Origin: Cupriavidus gilardii | GTDB lineage: Bacteria; Pseudomonadota; Gammaproteobacteria; Burkholderiales; Burkholderiaceae | NCBI RefSeq assembly: GCF_013314895.1 | Contig: NZ_JABTYE010000001.1 | Span: forward strand, 343,479 to 407,478 | Reading direction: 5' to 3' | DNA length: 64,000 nucleotides | In this document: piece by piece, positions 51,711 through 61,529 of the stretch | Layout: each line of letters begins with the position of its first letter | How positions within the stretch are numbered: position 1 is the stretch's first letter | The notes under the pieces: generated by a model | Told to the model about the DNA's origin: nothing | The model's database searches: none | What the model saw: only the letters and a program-made list of their open reading frames with translations | Program-made: the position numbers and the translations under genes

Positions 51711-53809
51711 CACGTCACCGCCTGCGCGGCGGCCTCCACCTGCACCAGGCAGTCGTAGAAGACCGGCGCGCGGCCCATGTCGGTCAGGCGCTGGCTGGTC
51801 AGCTCGTTGGCGTTCTTGCCGTCCGGCGCGAGCTTCTTCCACCAGATCGACAGCCCGACCACCAGCCCACGGCGCGCGCGGTCGGTGACGCGGGCACGCG
51901 CCTGCATGCTGCCCCGGTCGTTGAAGGCGCGCACCATCATGCCGTCGACGATGCCACGCGCCGCGGCGTCGTCCGGATGGATGTCCAGATGCGGCTCGCC
52001 CTCGGTGGCGCGCAGGCTGTCGACGTTGACGAAGGTGCTGTTGAGGAAATTGCGGGCCGGCGGCGAGATCATCGCCAGCGGATAGCGCGCGGCCAGCTCC
52101 GGCGCGCTTGCAGGCGCCTCGTACGGCGGCACGTAACCGGGCAAGGGATCGAGGCCGTCCTTGACCATCTCGGCTGCGTAGAACTGGCATTTGCCGGTCG
52201 GGCTCGGGAAGCCGCCCTCGGCAAACGGCGCCGCCGGCAGCTTCAGCTTCTGCCAGCCGGTTTCCTTCAGCGTCTGCCAGTCGATGCCGGCCGCGCGCGG
52301 ATCGCCTCGCACGATCGCCTGCGCGGCGATGTCCTCGTCGCTGTCGGCAAAGCACGGGTCGTCAAAGCCCATGCGCCGCGCCAGCCGCCGGAAGATCTCG
52401 GTATTGGGCAGCGCCTCGCCGAGCGGCGCGATGGCCTGGTTGTTGGCAAGGAAATAGGTGTGGCCGTAGGCCTTGTGGACGTCGACGTGCTCGAGCTGCG
52501 TGGTGGCCGGCAGCAGGATGTCGGCGTAGTCGGCGGTATCGGTGCGGAAGTGTTCCAGCACCACCGTGAACAGGTCCTCGCGCGCGAAGCCCGCGGCCAC
52601 CTTGCTGGAGTGCGGCGCGACCGCGACCGGATTGCTGTTGTAGACCACGATCGCCTCGAGCGGCGGCGTGCCGGCCGGCAGCCCTTCGCCGAGCAACGCA
52701 TCGCCGATCGTCGACATATTGATCGTGCGCGGCAGCTTCGGCCAGCTCGGCAGCAGGTCCGGGCGCTGCAGCGCGGCGTTGTCGATCGGGAAGAAGCCCG
52801 AGGTCGACAGCTGCAGGCCGCCGGCGGCGTGGCGCCACGCGCCCACCAGCGACGGCAGGCAGGCCACCGCGCGCACCGCCTGGCCGCCGCCGTGGGCGCG
52901 CTGCATGCCGTAGTTCAGGCGGATCGCCACCGGTTGCCGTTCGCGCACTGCGAGCGTGCCGTACAGGCCGGCAAGCCATTCGATGTCTTCGACGGCGACG
53001 CCGCACAGTTCGGCAGCGCGCGCCGGCGAATACTGCGCCGCGCGGTCGCGCAGCGCGTCGAAGCCGACCGTATGCCGGGCGATGTAGTCGTGGTCGAGCA
53101 GGTCGTCGCGGATCAGCACATGGATGATCGCCAGCGCCAGCGCGCCGTCGGTGCCCGGCATCGGCGCGATGTGCCGATGGCACTTTTCGGCGGTCAGCGA
53201 GCGGTACGGGTCGATCGCCACGAGCGTCGCGCCGCGGCGCTTGGCCTGCTGCACGCGCGTCCACAAATGCAGGTTGGAGGCGATCGGATTGCCGCCCCAG
53301 ATCACGATCAGCTTCGCGTCCTCGATATGCTCGATGTCCATGCCGACGCTGGCGCCATAGGTGTAGCGCAGCGCGGTGGCGCCGGCGCTGGCGCAGATGG
53401 TGCGGTCGAGCAGCGAGGCGCCGAGCTTGTGGAAGAAGCGCGCGGCCATGCTTTCGCCCTGCACCAGCCCCATCGTGCCCGCGTAGCTGTAGGGCACGAT
53501 GGCCTGCGGATCGCGCGCGGCGATCGCGCCGAGGCGCTCGGCGACGATGTCGAGCGCCTCGTCCCAGCCGATCGGCGCGAACTGACCGCTGCCCTTGGGG
53601 CCGACCCGCTTCATCGGGGTCAGCAGGCGGTCGGGATGATAGGTGCGCTCGGTATAACGCGACACCTTGGTGCACAGCACACCCTGTGTGCCCGGGTGGT
53701 CCGGATCGCCCGCGACCTTGACGGCGCGGCCGTCCTCGACGGTGACGAGCAGCGCGCAGCTGTCGGGACAATCGTGCGGACAGGCGGCGCGGACGATGCG
53801 GGTGGACAT
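51710..53809 (-). CDS. Molybdopterin oxidoreductase (formate dehydrogenase-like, DMSO reductase family)
   Basis: A 699-residue Mo-bis-MGD enzyme. The N-terminal [4Fe-4S] site is C10, C14, C18 and C46 (CPHDCPDSC ... GVLC). Cofactor-binding stretches include IVIWGGNPIASNLH, DPYRSLTAEKCH and GHTYFLANNQAIAPLGEALPN (shown here only as GHTYFLANNQ). There is no twin-Arg signal, so it is probably cytoplasmic. No in-frame TGA occurs, so it is not a selenoprotein; the Mo ligand may be Cys in RTICASAG. The substrate is unknown. ATG 53809 is the likely start; a 10-bp repeat lies upstream. Confidence 0.85.
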   Translation of the reverse strand: MSTRIVRAACPHDCPDSCALLVTVEDGRAVKVAGDPDHPGTQGVLCTKVSRYTERTYHPDRLLTPMKRVGPKGSGQFAPIGWDEALDIVAERLGAIAARDPQAIVPYSYAGTMGLVQGESMAARFFHKLGASLLDRTICASAGATALRYTYGASVGMDIEHIEDAKLIVIWGGNPIASNLHLWTRVQQAKRRGATLVAIDPYRSLTAEKCHRHIAPMPGTDGALALAIIHVLIRDDLLDHDYIARHTVGFDALRDRAAQYSPARAAELCGVAVEDIEWLAGLYGTLAVRERQPVAIRLNYGMQRAHGGGQAVRAVACLPSLVGAWRHAAGGLQLSTSGFFPIDNAALQRPDLLPSWPKLPRTINMSTIGDALLGEGLPAGTPPLEAIVVYNSNPVAVAPHSSKVAAGFAREDLFTVVLEHFRTDTADYADILLPATTQLEHVDVHKAYGHTYFLANNQAIAPLGEALPNTEIFRRLARRMGFDDPCFADSDEDIAAQAIVRGDPRAAGIDWQTLKETGWQKLKLPAAPFAEGGFPSPTGKCQFYAAEMVKDGLDPLPGYVPPYEAPASAPELAARYPLAMISPPARNFLNSTFVNVDSLRATEGEPHLDIHPDDAAARGIVDGMMVRAFNDRGSMQARARVTDRARRGLVVGLSIWWKKLAPDGKNANELTSQRLTDMGRAPVFYDCLVQVEAAAQAVT

Positions 53810-53844
53810 GGGTTCTCCGGGGGCGATGGTCTTTGTGGCCGATT

Positions 53845-53884
53845 GTATTCGATCGGATTCCATCGGATTCGATCCGATTCCATC
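53845..53884. repeat. 10-bp tandem repeat upstream of the oxidoreductase gene
   Basis: Four 10-bp units (GTATTCGATC, GGATTCCATC, GGATTCGATC, CGATTCCATC) lie 36 bases before the oxidoreductase ATG and after the ABC transporter genes. The half-sites GATC/GGATTC also make short inverted pairs. Confidence 0.8.
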
Positions 53885-53989
53885 AAACAGCGGCCGGCGG
53901 ACCGGCCCGCTGCCCTTGCGTCCCCTTCCCGCCCCTTCTCGCCCTTCTGGTCCGCTTCCGCGCGCCGTTGCGCCGCCCGCGGCCCGCCC

Positions 53990-55050
<1,061 letters not shown>

Positions 55051-55054
<4 letters not shown>

Positions 55055-56052
55055 GCGGCCTCCTGGGTTTCGAGCACCGGGTGGAAGCAGCGCAGGCGCC
55101 GTCCGTCGGGCGTGCTGCTCAGCGGGGGCTCGGTGCGGCAGATCTCGGTGGCGCGCGGGCAGCGCTCGCGGAACGCGCAGCCGCCGGGCAGGTTCAACAG
55201 CGACGGCGTCATGCCGGGAATCTGCCGCAGCGGCGTGCCGCGCGGATTGCGCGACGGCGCCGAGCCGATCAGCCCGTGCGTATAGGGATGTTCGGGACGC
55301 TCGAGCACCTGGCGCACGTCGCCGGCCTCGACGATCCGGCCCGCGTACATCACGCAGACGCTGTCGGCCAGCCCCGCGATCACCGACAGGTCGTGCGTGA
55401 TCCAGATCAGCGCGGTGCCGGACTCGCGGCACAGCTTCTGCATCTCGTAGAGGATCTGGCCCTGGATCGTCACGTCGAGCGCGGTGGTCGGCTCGTCGGC
55501 GATGATCAGGTCGGGCTTGTTCAGCAGCGCGATGGCGATCGCCACACGCTGGCGCATGCCGCCGGAGAACTGGTGCGGATAGGCCTGCAGCCGCTCGTCC
55601 GGCGACGGAATGCCGACCCGCGCCAGCGCATTGCGCGCGCGTTCGCGCGCCACCGCCTTGTCGACCTTCTCGTGCGCCAGCACCGCCTCGATCATCTGCG
55701 TGTCGATGCGCAGCACCGGGTTCAGCGTCATCATCGGATCCTGGAAGATCATCGCGATGCGGTTGCCGCGCACGTTGCGCATCTGCGCCGGCGTCAGCCT
55801 GCGCAGGTCGCGCGTGACGCCGTCGCGGCTGGTCAGCTCGATGCGCCCGCCGACCACCTGCCCCGGCGGGTCGATCAGGCCCATGATCGAATAACCGGTC
55901 ATCGACTTGCCCGAGCCGGACTCGCCGACCAGGCCCATGATCTCGCCGCGGCCGATCGAGAAGGACACGCGATCGACCGCGCGTGCGACGCCGCCGCGCG
56001 TGAAGAAATGCGTCTCCAGGTCCTCGACCAGCAGTGTTGGTTTGCCGCTCAT
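55051..56052 (-). CDS. Peptide ABC transporter ATP-binding protein (DppD/OppD-like)
   Basis: A 333-residue ABC ATPase with Walker A GESGSGKS (43-50), [15 protein letters not shown] signature, Walker [13 protein letters not shown], and the C-terminal Cys motif ([14 protein letters not shown]) of the Opp/Dpp group. It partners with the DppF-like ATPase. It starts 27 bases after the dppC-like gene and overlaps the next gene by ATGA. Confidence 0.93.
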
Positions 56053-56079
56053 CCGGTACTCCCCTTGTGGCGTCGTCTC

Positions 56080-57072
56080 TTAAAGCGTCTGCAGGCGCGG
56101 GTTCAGGACGTCGCGCAGCTGGTCGGCGACCAGGTTCATCGCGACGATGGTGATCACCAGCGCAATGCCGGGGAAAAAGCTGATCCAGTACTTGCCGGAC
56201 AGCATGTACTGCTGCCCGTTCGAGATCAGCGAGCCGAGCGACGGCTCGGTGATCGGCACGCCGAGGCCAAGGAAGGACAGCGTGGCCTCCAGCGTGATCG
56301 CCGAGGCCACCTGCAGCGCCGCAATCACGATCAGCGGCGGCAGGCAGTTCGGCAGCAGGTGGCGGAACATGATGCGCCGCGCCGGCAGGCCGAGGCAGGT
56401 GGCCGCCTCGATATATTCCTTGCGCCGCTCGACCAGCGCCGCGCTGCGCGTGGTGCGCGCGTAGTAGGCCCACTGCACCGCGACCAGCGCGATCACGATA
56501 TTGCCGATGCCCGGCCGCAGGAAGGCCAGCAGGATCAGCGCCAGCAGGATCGGCGGGAACGACAGCTGCAGATCGGCGACGCGCATGATCAGCGCCTCGA
56601 TGCGTCCGCCCACGAAGCCGGCGATCAGACCGAGCGTGGCGCCCAGCACCAGCGCGATCACCGTGCTGACCACGCCGACGCCGATGCTGATGCGCAGGCC
56701 GTACATCACCGCGGAGAGGATGTCGCGGCCCTGCTCGTCCGAGCCCAGCAGGAACGTCATGCCGTTGCCGGCCACCTCGCCCGGGGCGAGGCGCGCGTCG
56801 AGCACGTCCAGCGTCGCCAGGTCGTAGGGGTTCTGCGGCGCCAGCCACGGCGCGAAGATCGCGATCAGCACGATCGCGATCAGCACGGCCAGGCCGGCCA
56901 CGGCGATCTTGCTGGAGAAGAACTGCCGGGCGAAGCGGCGCCATGGCGTGTCGACGCCAGCAGTCGCGGACGGCGTCGGCGTGCCGGTCGGGGTGCCCGG
57001 GGGACCGGCGGGAATATCGGTGGTGGGGGCCGGCAGCCCGTCGGGCGTGCCCGGTTGCGTAGCGATGGTCAT
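56080..57072 (-). CDS. Peptide ABC transporter permease (DppC/OppC-like)
   Basis: A 330-residue inner-membrane permease. A Pro/Thr/Gly-rich cytoplasmic N-terminus of about 40 residues, low in complexity, precedes six membrane helices and the EAA loop (EYIEAATCLGLPARRIMFRH near 218-237). It forms the heterodimeric channel with the DppB-like protein, four bases upstream. Confidence 0.93.
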   Translation of the reverse strand: MTIATQPGTPDGLPAPTTDIPAGPPGTPTGTPTPSATAGVDTPWRRFARQFFSSKIAVAGLAVLIAIVLIAIFAPWLAPQNPYDLATLDVLDARLAPGEVAGNGMTFLLGSDEQGRDILSAVMYGLRISIGVGVVSTVIALVLGATLGLIAGFVGGRIEALIMRVADLQLSFPPILLALILLAFLRPGIGNIVIALVAVQWAYYARTTRSAALVERRKEYIEAATCLGLPARRIMFRHLLPNCLPPLIVIAALQVASAITLEATLSFLGLGVPITEPSLGSLISNGQQYMLSGKYWISFFPGIALVITIVAMNLVADQLRDVLNPRLQTL

Positions 57073-57076
57073 GGGA

Positions 57077-58054
57077 TCAGCCCTTGTTGTCGGCGATGCG
57101 CACGCGCGGGTCGAGCACGCTGTAGATGATGTCGACCGCCAGGTTGATCAGGATGAACAGCGTCACGATCACCATCAGGTAGGCGACGATCACCGGCCGG
57201 TCCAGCAGCTGGATCGAATCGATGATCAGCTTGCCCATGCCGGGCCAGGCGAAGATCGTCTCGGTGACGATGGCGAACGCGATGATCGAGCCGAACTGCA
57301 GCGCGATCACGGTGACGATCGGGATCAGGATGTTCTTGAGCACGTGCACGCCGACGATGCGCGTATTCGACAGGCCCTTGGCGCGCGCGAACTTGACGTA
57401 GTCCTGCAGCATCGCCTCCTGCGTGCCGGCGCGCGTCAGCCGGATCACCATTGCGATATTGAGCAGCGACAGCGTGACGGCCGGCAGGACCAGATGGCGG
57501 ATGCCATCGACGGTCAGGAAGCTGACCGGGATGCCGAGCACCGACACGGTCTGCCCGCGGCCGTTCGACGGCAGCCAGCCGAGCTGCACCGCGAACACCA
57601 TGATCAGCATCAGGCCAACCCAGAAGGTCGGCAACGAGAAGCCGAGGATCGACACCGTCATGATCGACTTGCCGGCGATGCCGTTGGGTCGCAGTCCGGC
57701 CCACAGGCCGAGCGGGATGCCGAGCACGATCGCCAGCAGAATTGCCGTGACCGCCAGTTCCATGGTCGCCGGCATCCGCTCGAAGATCAGCTTCAGCGCC
57801 GGCGTGCCGTGCGCGAACGAGATGCCCAGATTGCCCTGCAGCGCATTGGTCAGGAAGATCCAGTACTGCTCCCACAGGGGCTTGTCCAGGCCCAGCGCGG
57901 CGATGGTGCGCTTGATGTCCTCCTGATCGGCCTGCGGATTGATCAGGATGTCCACCGGATTGCCGATGGCGAACACACCGAGAAAGACCAGCAGCGACAT
58001 GACGAAGAGCACGACCACGCTCTGCATCAGGCGCCGGATGATAAAGACCAGCAT
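57077..58054 (-). CDS. Peptide ABC transporter permease (DppB/OppB-like)
   Basis: A 325-residue permease starting MLVFIIRRLMQSVVVLFVMS, the usual OppB/DppB first helix. Six membrane helices and the EAA loop (DYVKFARAKGLSNTRIVGVH near 223-242) are visible. ATG 58054 is chosen over a frame reaching 58144, whose extension is Arg-rich and non-conserved. A 277-base spacer separates it from the binding-protein gene. Confidence 0.93.
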   Translation of the reverse strand: MLVFIIRRLMQSVVVLFVMSLLVFLGVFAIGNPVDILINPQADQEDIKRTIAALGLDKPLWEQYWIFLTNALQGNLGISFAHGTPALKLIFERMPATMELAVTAILLAIVLGIPLGLWAGLRPNGIAGKSIMTVSILGFSLPTFWVGLMLIMVFAVQLGWLPSNGRGQTVSVLGIPVSFLTVDGIRHLVLPAVTLSLLNIAMVIRLTRAGTQEAMLQDYVKFARAKGLSNTRIVGVHVLKNILIPIVTVIALQFGSIIAFAIVTETIFAWPGMGKLIIDSIQLLDRPVIVAYLMVIVTLFILINLAVDIIYSVLDPRVRIADNKG

Positions 58055-58331
58055 AGTCGGGACGCTTTTCCTTCGCCGCCGGCGCTGCGCACCGCCTTGG
58101 CCCTCGCGACGAGCTGCGCGAAGGCGTGCGGCGGAACGCGGCACCGGCTGACGGCTATCGCCGCGCGATCTTCAATCGAGCGGCTGTTTTCGTGGCGATC
58201 GGCGCATGGCCGGGTCCGCGCGCACGGCGGAGCCGGCTGCGCGCGGCGCTCCGGGATGGGCGCGCGGCGCCATTGGGCACCGCGCGCGCCGGGGCTGTCA
58301 AGTGAACGGCCTGCCGGCAGCCCTGCCGCTG

Positions 58332-59921
58332 TTACTGCTGCGGCTTGAAGTTGTGCGCGTAGGTCCGTTCGTCGGTCCGCGGCACGTAGGTGATGCCCTT
58401 CTGCGTGGCCCAGGTGGTCACCTGCTGATGGATCGGAATGATGCCGCCGTCGTTGATCGCGATCGCGGTCGCCTCCTGCAGCAGCTTCGAGCGCTCGCCG
58501 TCGTCGACGGTCCGCAGCGCCTTCTCCAGTACCTCGTCCATCTTCGGATTGCAGTACTCGCCCCAGTTGGTGGTGCCGAAGCCCTTCTTGGCATCCTCGC
58601 ACGCCAGCAGCGCGCGCAGCGGCGAGCTGACCTCGCCGGTCTGCGCGCCCCAGCCGAGCAGGCCGAACGACCATTCGTGCTTGATGCCCTTGGACGAGTA
58701 CGTCGCCATCGGCATGCCTTCGACCCGCGTGGCGATGCCGATCCGCGTCAGATTCTGCGCGATGGTCTGCGCGATCTTCTCGTCGTTGACGTAGCGGTTG
58801 TTCGGCGTATGCAGCGTCACGCCGAAGCCGTTCGGATAGCCGGCTTCGGCCAGCAGCTTCTTGGCCCCTTCAGGGTCGTACTTGACCGTCTTCAGATTCG
58901 GGTTATGTCCGAACAGCGTCGCCGGCACCAGATTGTTGGTCGGCTCGGACAACCCTTCCATCAGCCGGTCCTTGATGCCCTGGCGATTGATGGCCATGCT
59001 GATGGCGTTGCGCACGCGCGCGTCCTTCAGCGGGTTCTTGTCCATCGGCTGGCCGTCCTTGGTGGTCACGTACGGCGACTTGTCGCGCTTGGCATCGAAA
59101 TACAGATAGATCACGCGGTGCGAGATCTTCGAGAAGAACGACAGCTTCGGATTCTTGCGCACCTGAGGCAGGTCCGGCGTCGGCACGTTCTCGATCGCCT
59201 GCACGTCGCCCGACAGCAGCGCGGCCAGGCGCGTGGCCGGATTCGGGATAAAGCGCAGCGTCACCTTGTCCCAGGCCGGCTTCGCGCCCCAGTAGTCGGG
59301 GTTGCGCGTCAGCTCGACCCGGTCGTCGCGCGCGTAGCTGACGAACTTGAACGGGCCGGTGCCGATCATGCCCTTGCCCTGGGCGAAATCGTCCGAGTTC
59401 AGGCCCTGCGTGGCCTTCTTCTGCACGATGAAGATCGAGGTCAGATCGTTCAGCACCAGCGGATAGGGCTGCGCGGTGATCAGCTGGATCGTGTTCGGAT
59501 CGATGACCTTCTTGGCGACGATGGCCTTGGTGTAGACGTCGAACTTGCCCGGACTGTTCTGGATCGTTGCCGGGCGGTCCAGCGACCACAGGATGTCCTC
59601 GGCGGTCAGCGGCGAGCCGTCATGGAACTTGACGCCCTTGCGGATCTTGAACTCCCAGGTGGTCTCGTTGACCAGCTTCCACGACTCGGCCAGGCCCGGA
59701 ATGATGCGGCTGTCCGCGTCCATCTTGATCAGGCTGTCGAAGATGTGCTCCGACACGTTGATGTTCGAGAACAGGTTGTAGAAGTGCGGGTCCATCGAGG
59801 TGGGCGGCGAGCTCATGGCCAGCTTGAAATCGGCTGCCAGTGCCTGACCGCCGGCGCCGAAGCTGATGGCTGCGGCGAGCAGGACGGTTGCAAATGCCTT
59901 CTGGTGGTGGCGAAGCGGCAT
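58332..59921 (-). CDS. Peptide ABC transporter substrate-binding protein (DppA/OppA-like)
   Basis: A 529-residue periplasmic binding protein (family 5). The signal peptide ends near QALA (residue 29); SSPPTSMDPHFYNL and the KGVKFHDGSPLTAEDILWSL region (cited here as KFHDGSPLTAEDI) are typical of the first lobe. Ligands in the family include di- and oligopeptides, nickel, glutathione or opine-like compounds; specificity cannot be read. It is the first gene of the transporter operon on the minus strand and is divergent from the M20 amidohydrolase. Confidence 0.92.
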   Translation of the reverse strand: MPLRHHQKAFATVLLAAAISFGAGGQALAADFKLAMSSPPTSMDPHFYNLFSNINVSEHIFDSLIKMDADSRIIPGLAESWKLVNETTWEFKIRKGVKFHDGSPLTAEDILWSLDRPATIQNSPGKFDVYTKAIVAKKVIDPNTIQLITAQPYPLVLNDLTSIFIVQKKATQGLNSDDFAQGKGMIGTGPFKFVSYARDDRVELTRNPDYWGAKPAWDKVTLRFIPNPATRLAALLSGDVQAIENVPTPDLPQVRKNPKLSFFSKISHRVIYLYFDAKRDKSPYVTTKDGQPMDKNPLKDARVRNAISMAINRQGIKDRLMEGLSEPTNNLVPATLFGHNPNLKTVKYDPEGAKKLLAEAGYPNGFGVTLHTPNNRYVNDEKIAQTIAQNLTRIGIATRVEGMPMATYSSKGIKHEWSFGLLGWGAQTGEVSSPLRALLACEDAKKGFGTTNWGEYCNPKMDEVLEKALRTVDDGERSKLLQEATAIAINDGGIIPIHQQVTTWATQKGITYVPRTDERTYAHNFKPQQ

Positions 59922-60130
59922 CGAGCGATTCTCCCGAAAAGTGGGGGCAACTATAACGAGCGGCCTCTGACCGTCGCAAGCTGCGACGCCGCAAATTGGT
60001 GCAGGCGTCGGAATGCAAGCGGGGCCCGGCTCTCGGACGCGGTACGGCAAGCATTAACTGTTCCAGTAGAGAAGCACCGGCGGCAATGCGGGGAAACCCA
60101 CCTCCGCCGGCGGACGTGTCGAATCGGGCC

Positions 60131-60166
60131 GGCATTTTGGCCGGTATATTGGCCGACATATTGGGG
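60131..60166. repeat. 12-bp tandem repeat upstream of the M20 gene
   Basis: Three 12-bp units (GGCATTTTGGCC, GGTATATTGGCC, GACATATTGGGG) lie just upstream of the putative promoter. The central AT tracts are one unit apart and could be a binding site. Confidence 0.6.
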
Positions 60167-60198
60167 ACATGGCGGGGCCGCCTCGCGCCGTACGGGTT

Positions 60199-60228
60199 TT
60201 GGCGCATTCGGGCCGGGCGTCGTATGAT
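60199..60228 (+). promoter_or_regulatory. Putative promoter of the M20 amidohydrolase gene
   Basis: TTGGCG (60199-60204) and TATGAT (60223-60228) are 18 bases apart. The leader would be about 100 bases. Confidence 0.5.
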
Positions 60229-60335
60229 CCTGATGTTTCACCCCGGGTTTCCCCCGCTGTTTCCCGATTATCCGAACCCGGTTTTCCGAGGGTTTTCCCC
60301 CTGATTCATTACCGTTTACCGCTCTTGCCACGGCC

Positions 60336-61529
60336 ATGACACTGATCCCCGAAATCCTCCAGGCGCAAGACGAGATCCGTTCGATCCGCCGCGATATCCA
60401 CGCTCATCCGGAACTGCGATTCGAGGAGCAGCGCACCGCCGACGTGGTCGCGCGCACGCTGACCGACTGGGGCATCGAGGTGCACCGTGGCCTCGGCAAG
60501 ACCGGCCTGGTCGGCGTGATTCGCAATGGCACCAGCGCACGCAGCATCGGCCTGCGCGCCGACATGGACGCACTGCCGCTGCAGGAGGCCAATACCTTCG
60601 GCCACCGCTCGCAGCACGACGGCAAGATGCACGCGTGCGGCCACGATGGCCATACCGCGATGCTGCTCGGCGCGGCCCGTTATCTGGCGAAGCACCGCAA
60701 CTTCGACGGCACCGTCAACCTGATCTTCCAGCCGGCCGAGGAAGGCGGCGGCGGCGCGCGCGAGATGATCCGTGACGGGCTGTTCGAGCGCTTCCCTTGC
60801 GACGCGGTGTTCGGCATGCACAACTGGCCGGGCATGCCGGCCGGGTCGTTCGGCACCTGCCCCGGCCCGCTGATGGCCTCGAGCAACGAGTTCCGCATCG
60901 TCGTGCGCGGCAAGGGCGCGCATGCGGCGATGCCGCATAACGGCAACGATCCCGTCTTCACCGCGGCGCAGATCGTCGGCGCGCTGCAGGGCATCATCAC
61001 CCGCAACAAGCGGCCGATCGACGCGGCGGTGATCTCGGTCACGCAGTTCCACGCCGGCGACGCCACCAATATCGTGCCCAACGAAGCGTGGATCGGCGGC
61101 ACCGTGCGTACGTTCACGCTGGCGGTGCTCGACCTGATCGAGCGCCGCATGAACGAGGTGGCGCGCGCCGTCGCCTCGGCCTTCGACTGCACGATCGAAT
61201 TCAGCTTCGAGCGCAACTACCCGCCGACGGTCAACAGCGCCGCCGAAGCGGCCTTCGCCGTCGAGGTCGCGCGCGAACTGGTCGGGGCCGACAACGTCGA
61301 CCCGAATATCGAACCCACGATGGGTGCCGAGGACTTTTCCTTCATGCTGCTCGAGCGCCCTGGATGCTATCTGTTCATCGGCAACGGCGAGGGCGGGCAC
61401 CGCGAAGCCGGCCATGGCATCGGGCCCTGCATGCTGCACAACCCCAGCTACGACTTCAACGACGAGATCCTGCCGGTCGGCTCGACCTTCTTCGTCAAGC
61501 TGGTCGAGAAATGGCTGGCGCCGGCGTGA
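60336..61529 (+). CDS. M20-family amidohydrolase (hippurate hydrolase type)
   Basis: A 397-residue zinc amidohydrolase. HPELRFEE (24-31), the metal motif MHACGHDGH (98-106, with C101 and H103), the catalytic E135-E136 pair in FQPAEEGGGG, GMHNWPG and MGAEDFSF near 328-335 are all family landmarks. M20D enzymes hydrolyse N-acyl amino acids or dipeptides in the cytosol. It faces the dpp-like operon and overlaps the DUF2891 gene, so it probably hydrolyses the transported compound. Confidence 0.92.
   Translation: MTLIPEILQAQDEIRSIRRDIHAHPELRFEEQRTADVVARTLTDWGIEVHRGLGKTGLVGVIRNGTSARSIGLRADMDALPLQEANTFGHRSQHDGKMHACGHDGHTAMLLGAARYLAKHRNFDGTVNLIFQPAEEGGGGAREMIRDGLFERFPCDAVFGMHNWPGMPAGSFGTCPGPLMASSNEFRIVVRGKGAHAAMPHNGNDPVFTAAQIVGALQGIITRNKRPIDAAVISVTQFHAGDATNIVPNEAWIGGTVRTFTLAVLDLIERRMNEVARAVASAFDCTIEFSFERNYPPTVNSAAEAAFAVEVARELVGADNVDPNIEPTMGAEDFSFMLLERPGCYLFIGNGEGGHREAGHGIGPCMLHNPSYDFNDEILPVGSTFFVKLVEKWLAPA

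Larger units (their letters stand above)
59922..60335. other. Divergent region between dppA-like gene and M20 gene
   Basis: This 414-base stretch holds no convincing gene. It contains a 12-bp repeat (60131-60166) and a promoter for the M20 gene (60199-60228). The dppA-like promoter must also be here; no clear hexamers are seen on that strand. Confidence 0.5.

Noticed and set aside
51710..53809. Selenocysteine-containing formate dehydrogenase
   Set aside because: The frame has no internal TGA, and no SECIS-like structure is apparent. The likely metal ligand is Cys or another residue.
55081..57129. A 682-codon plus-strand frame antisense to the dpp-like genes
   Set aside because: Low-complexity His/Arg/Gln-rich translation opposite well-defined ABC transporter genes.
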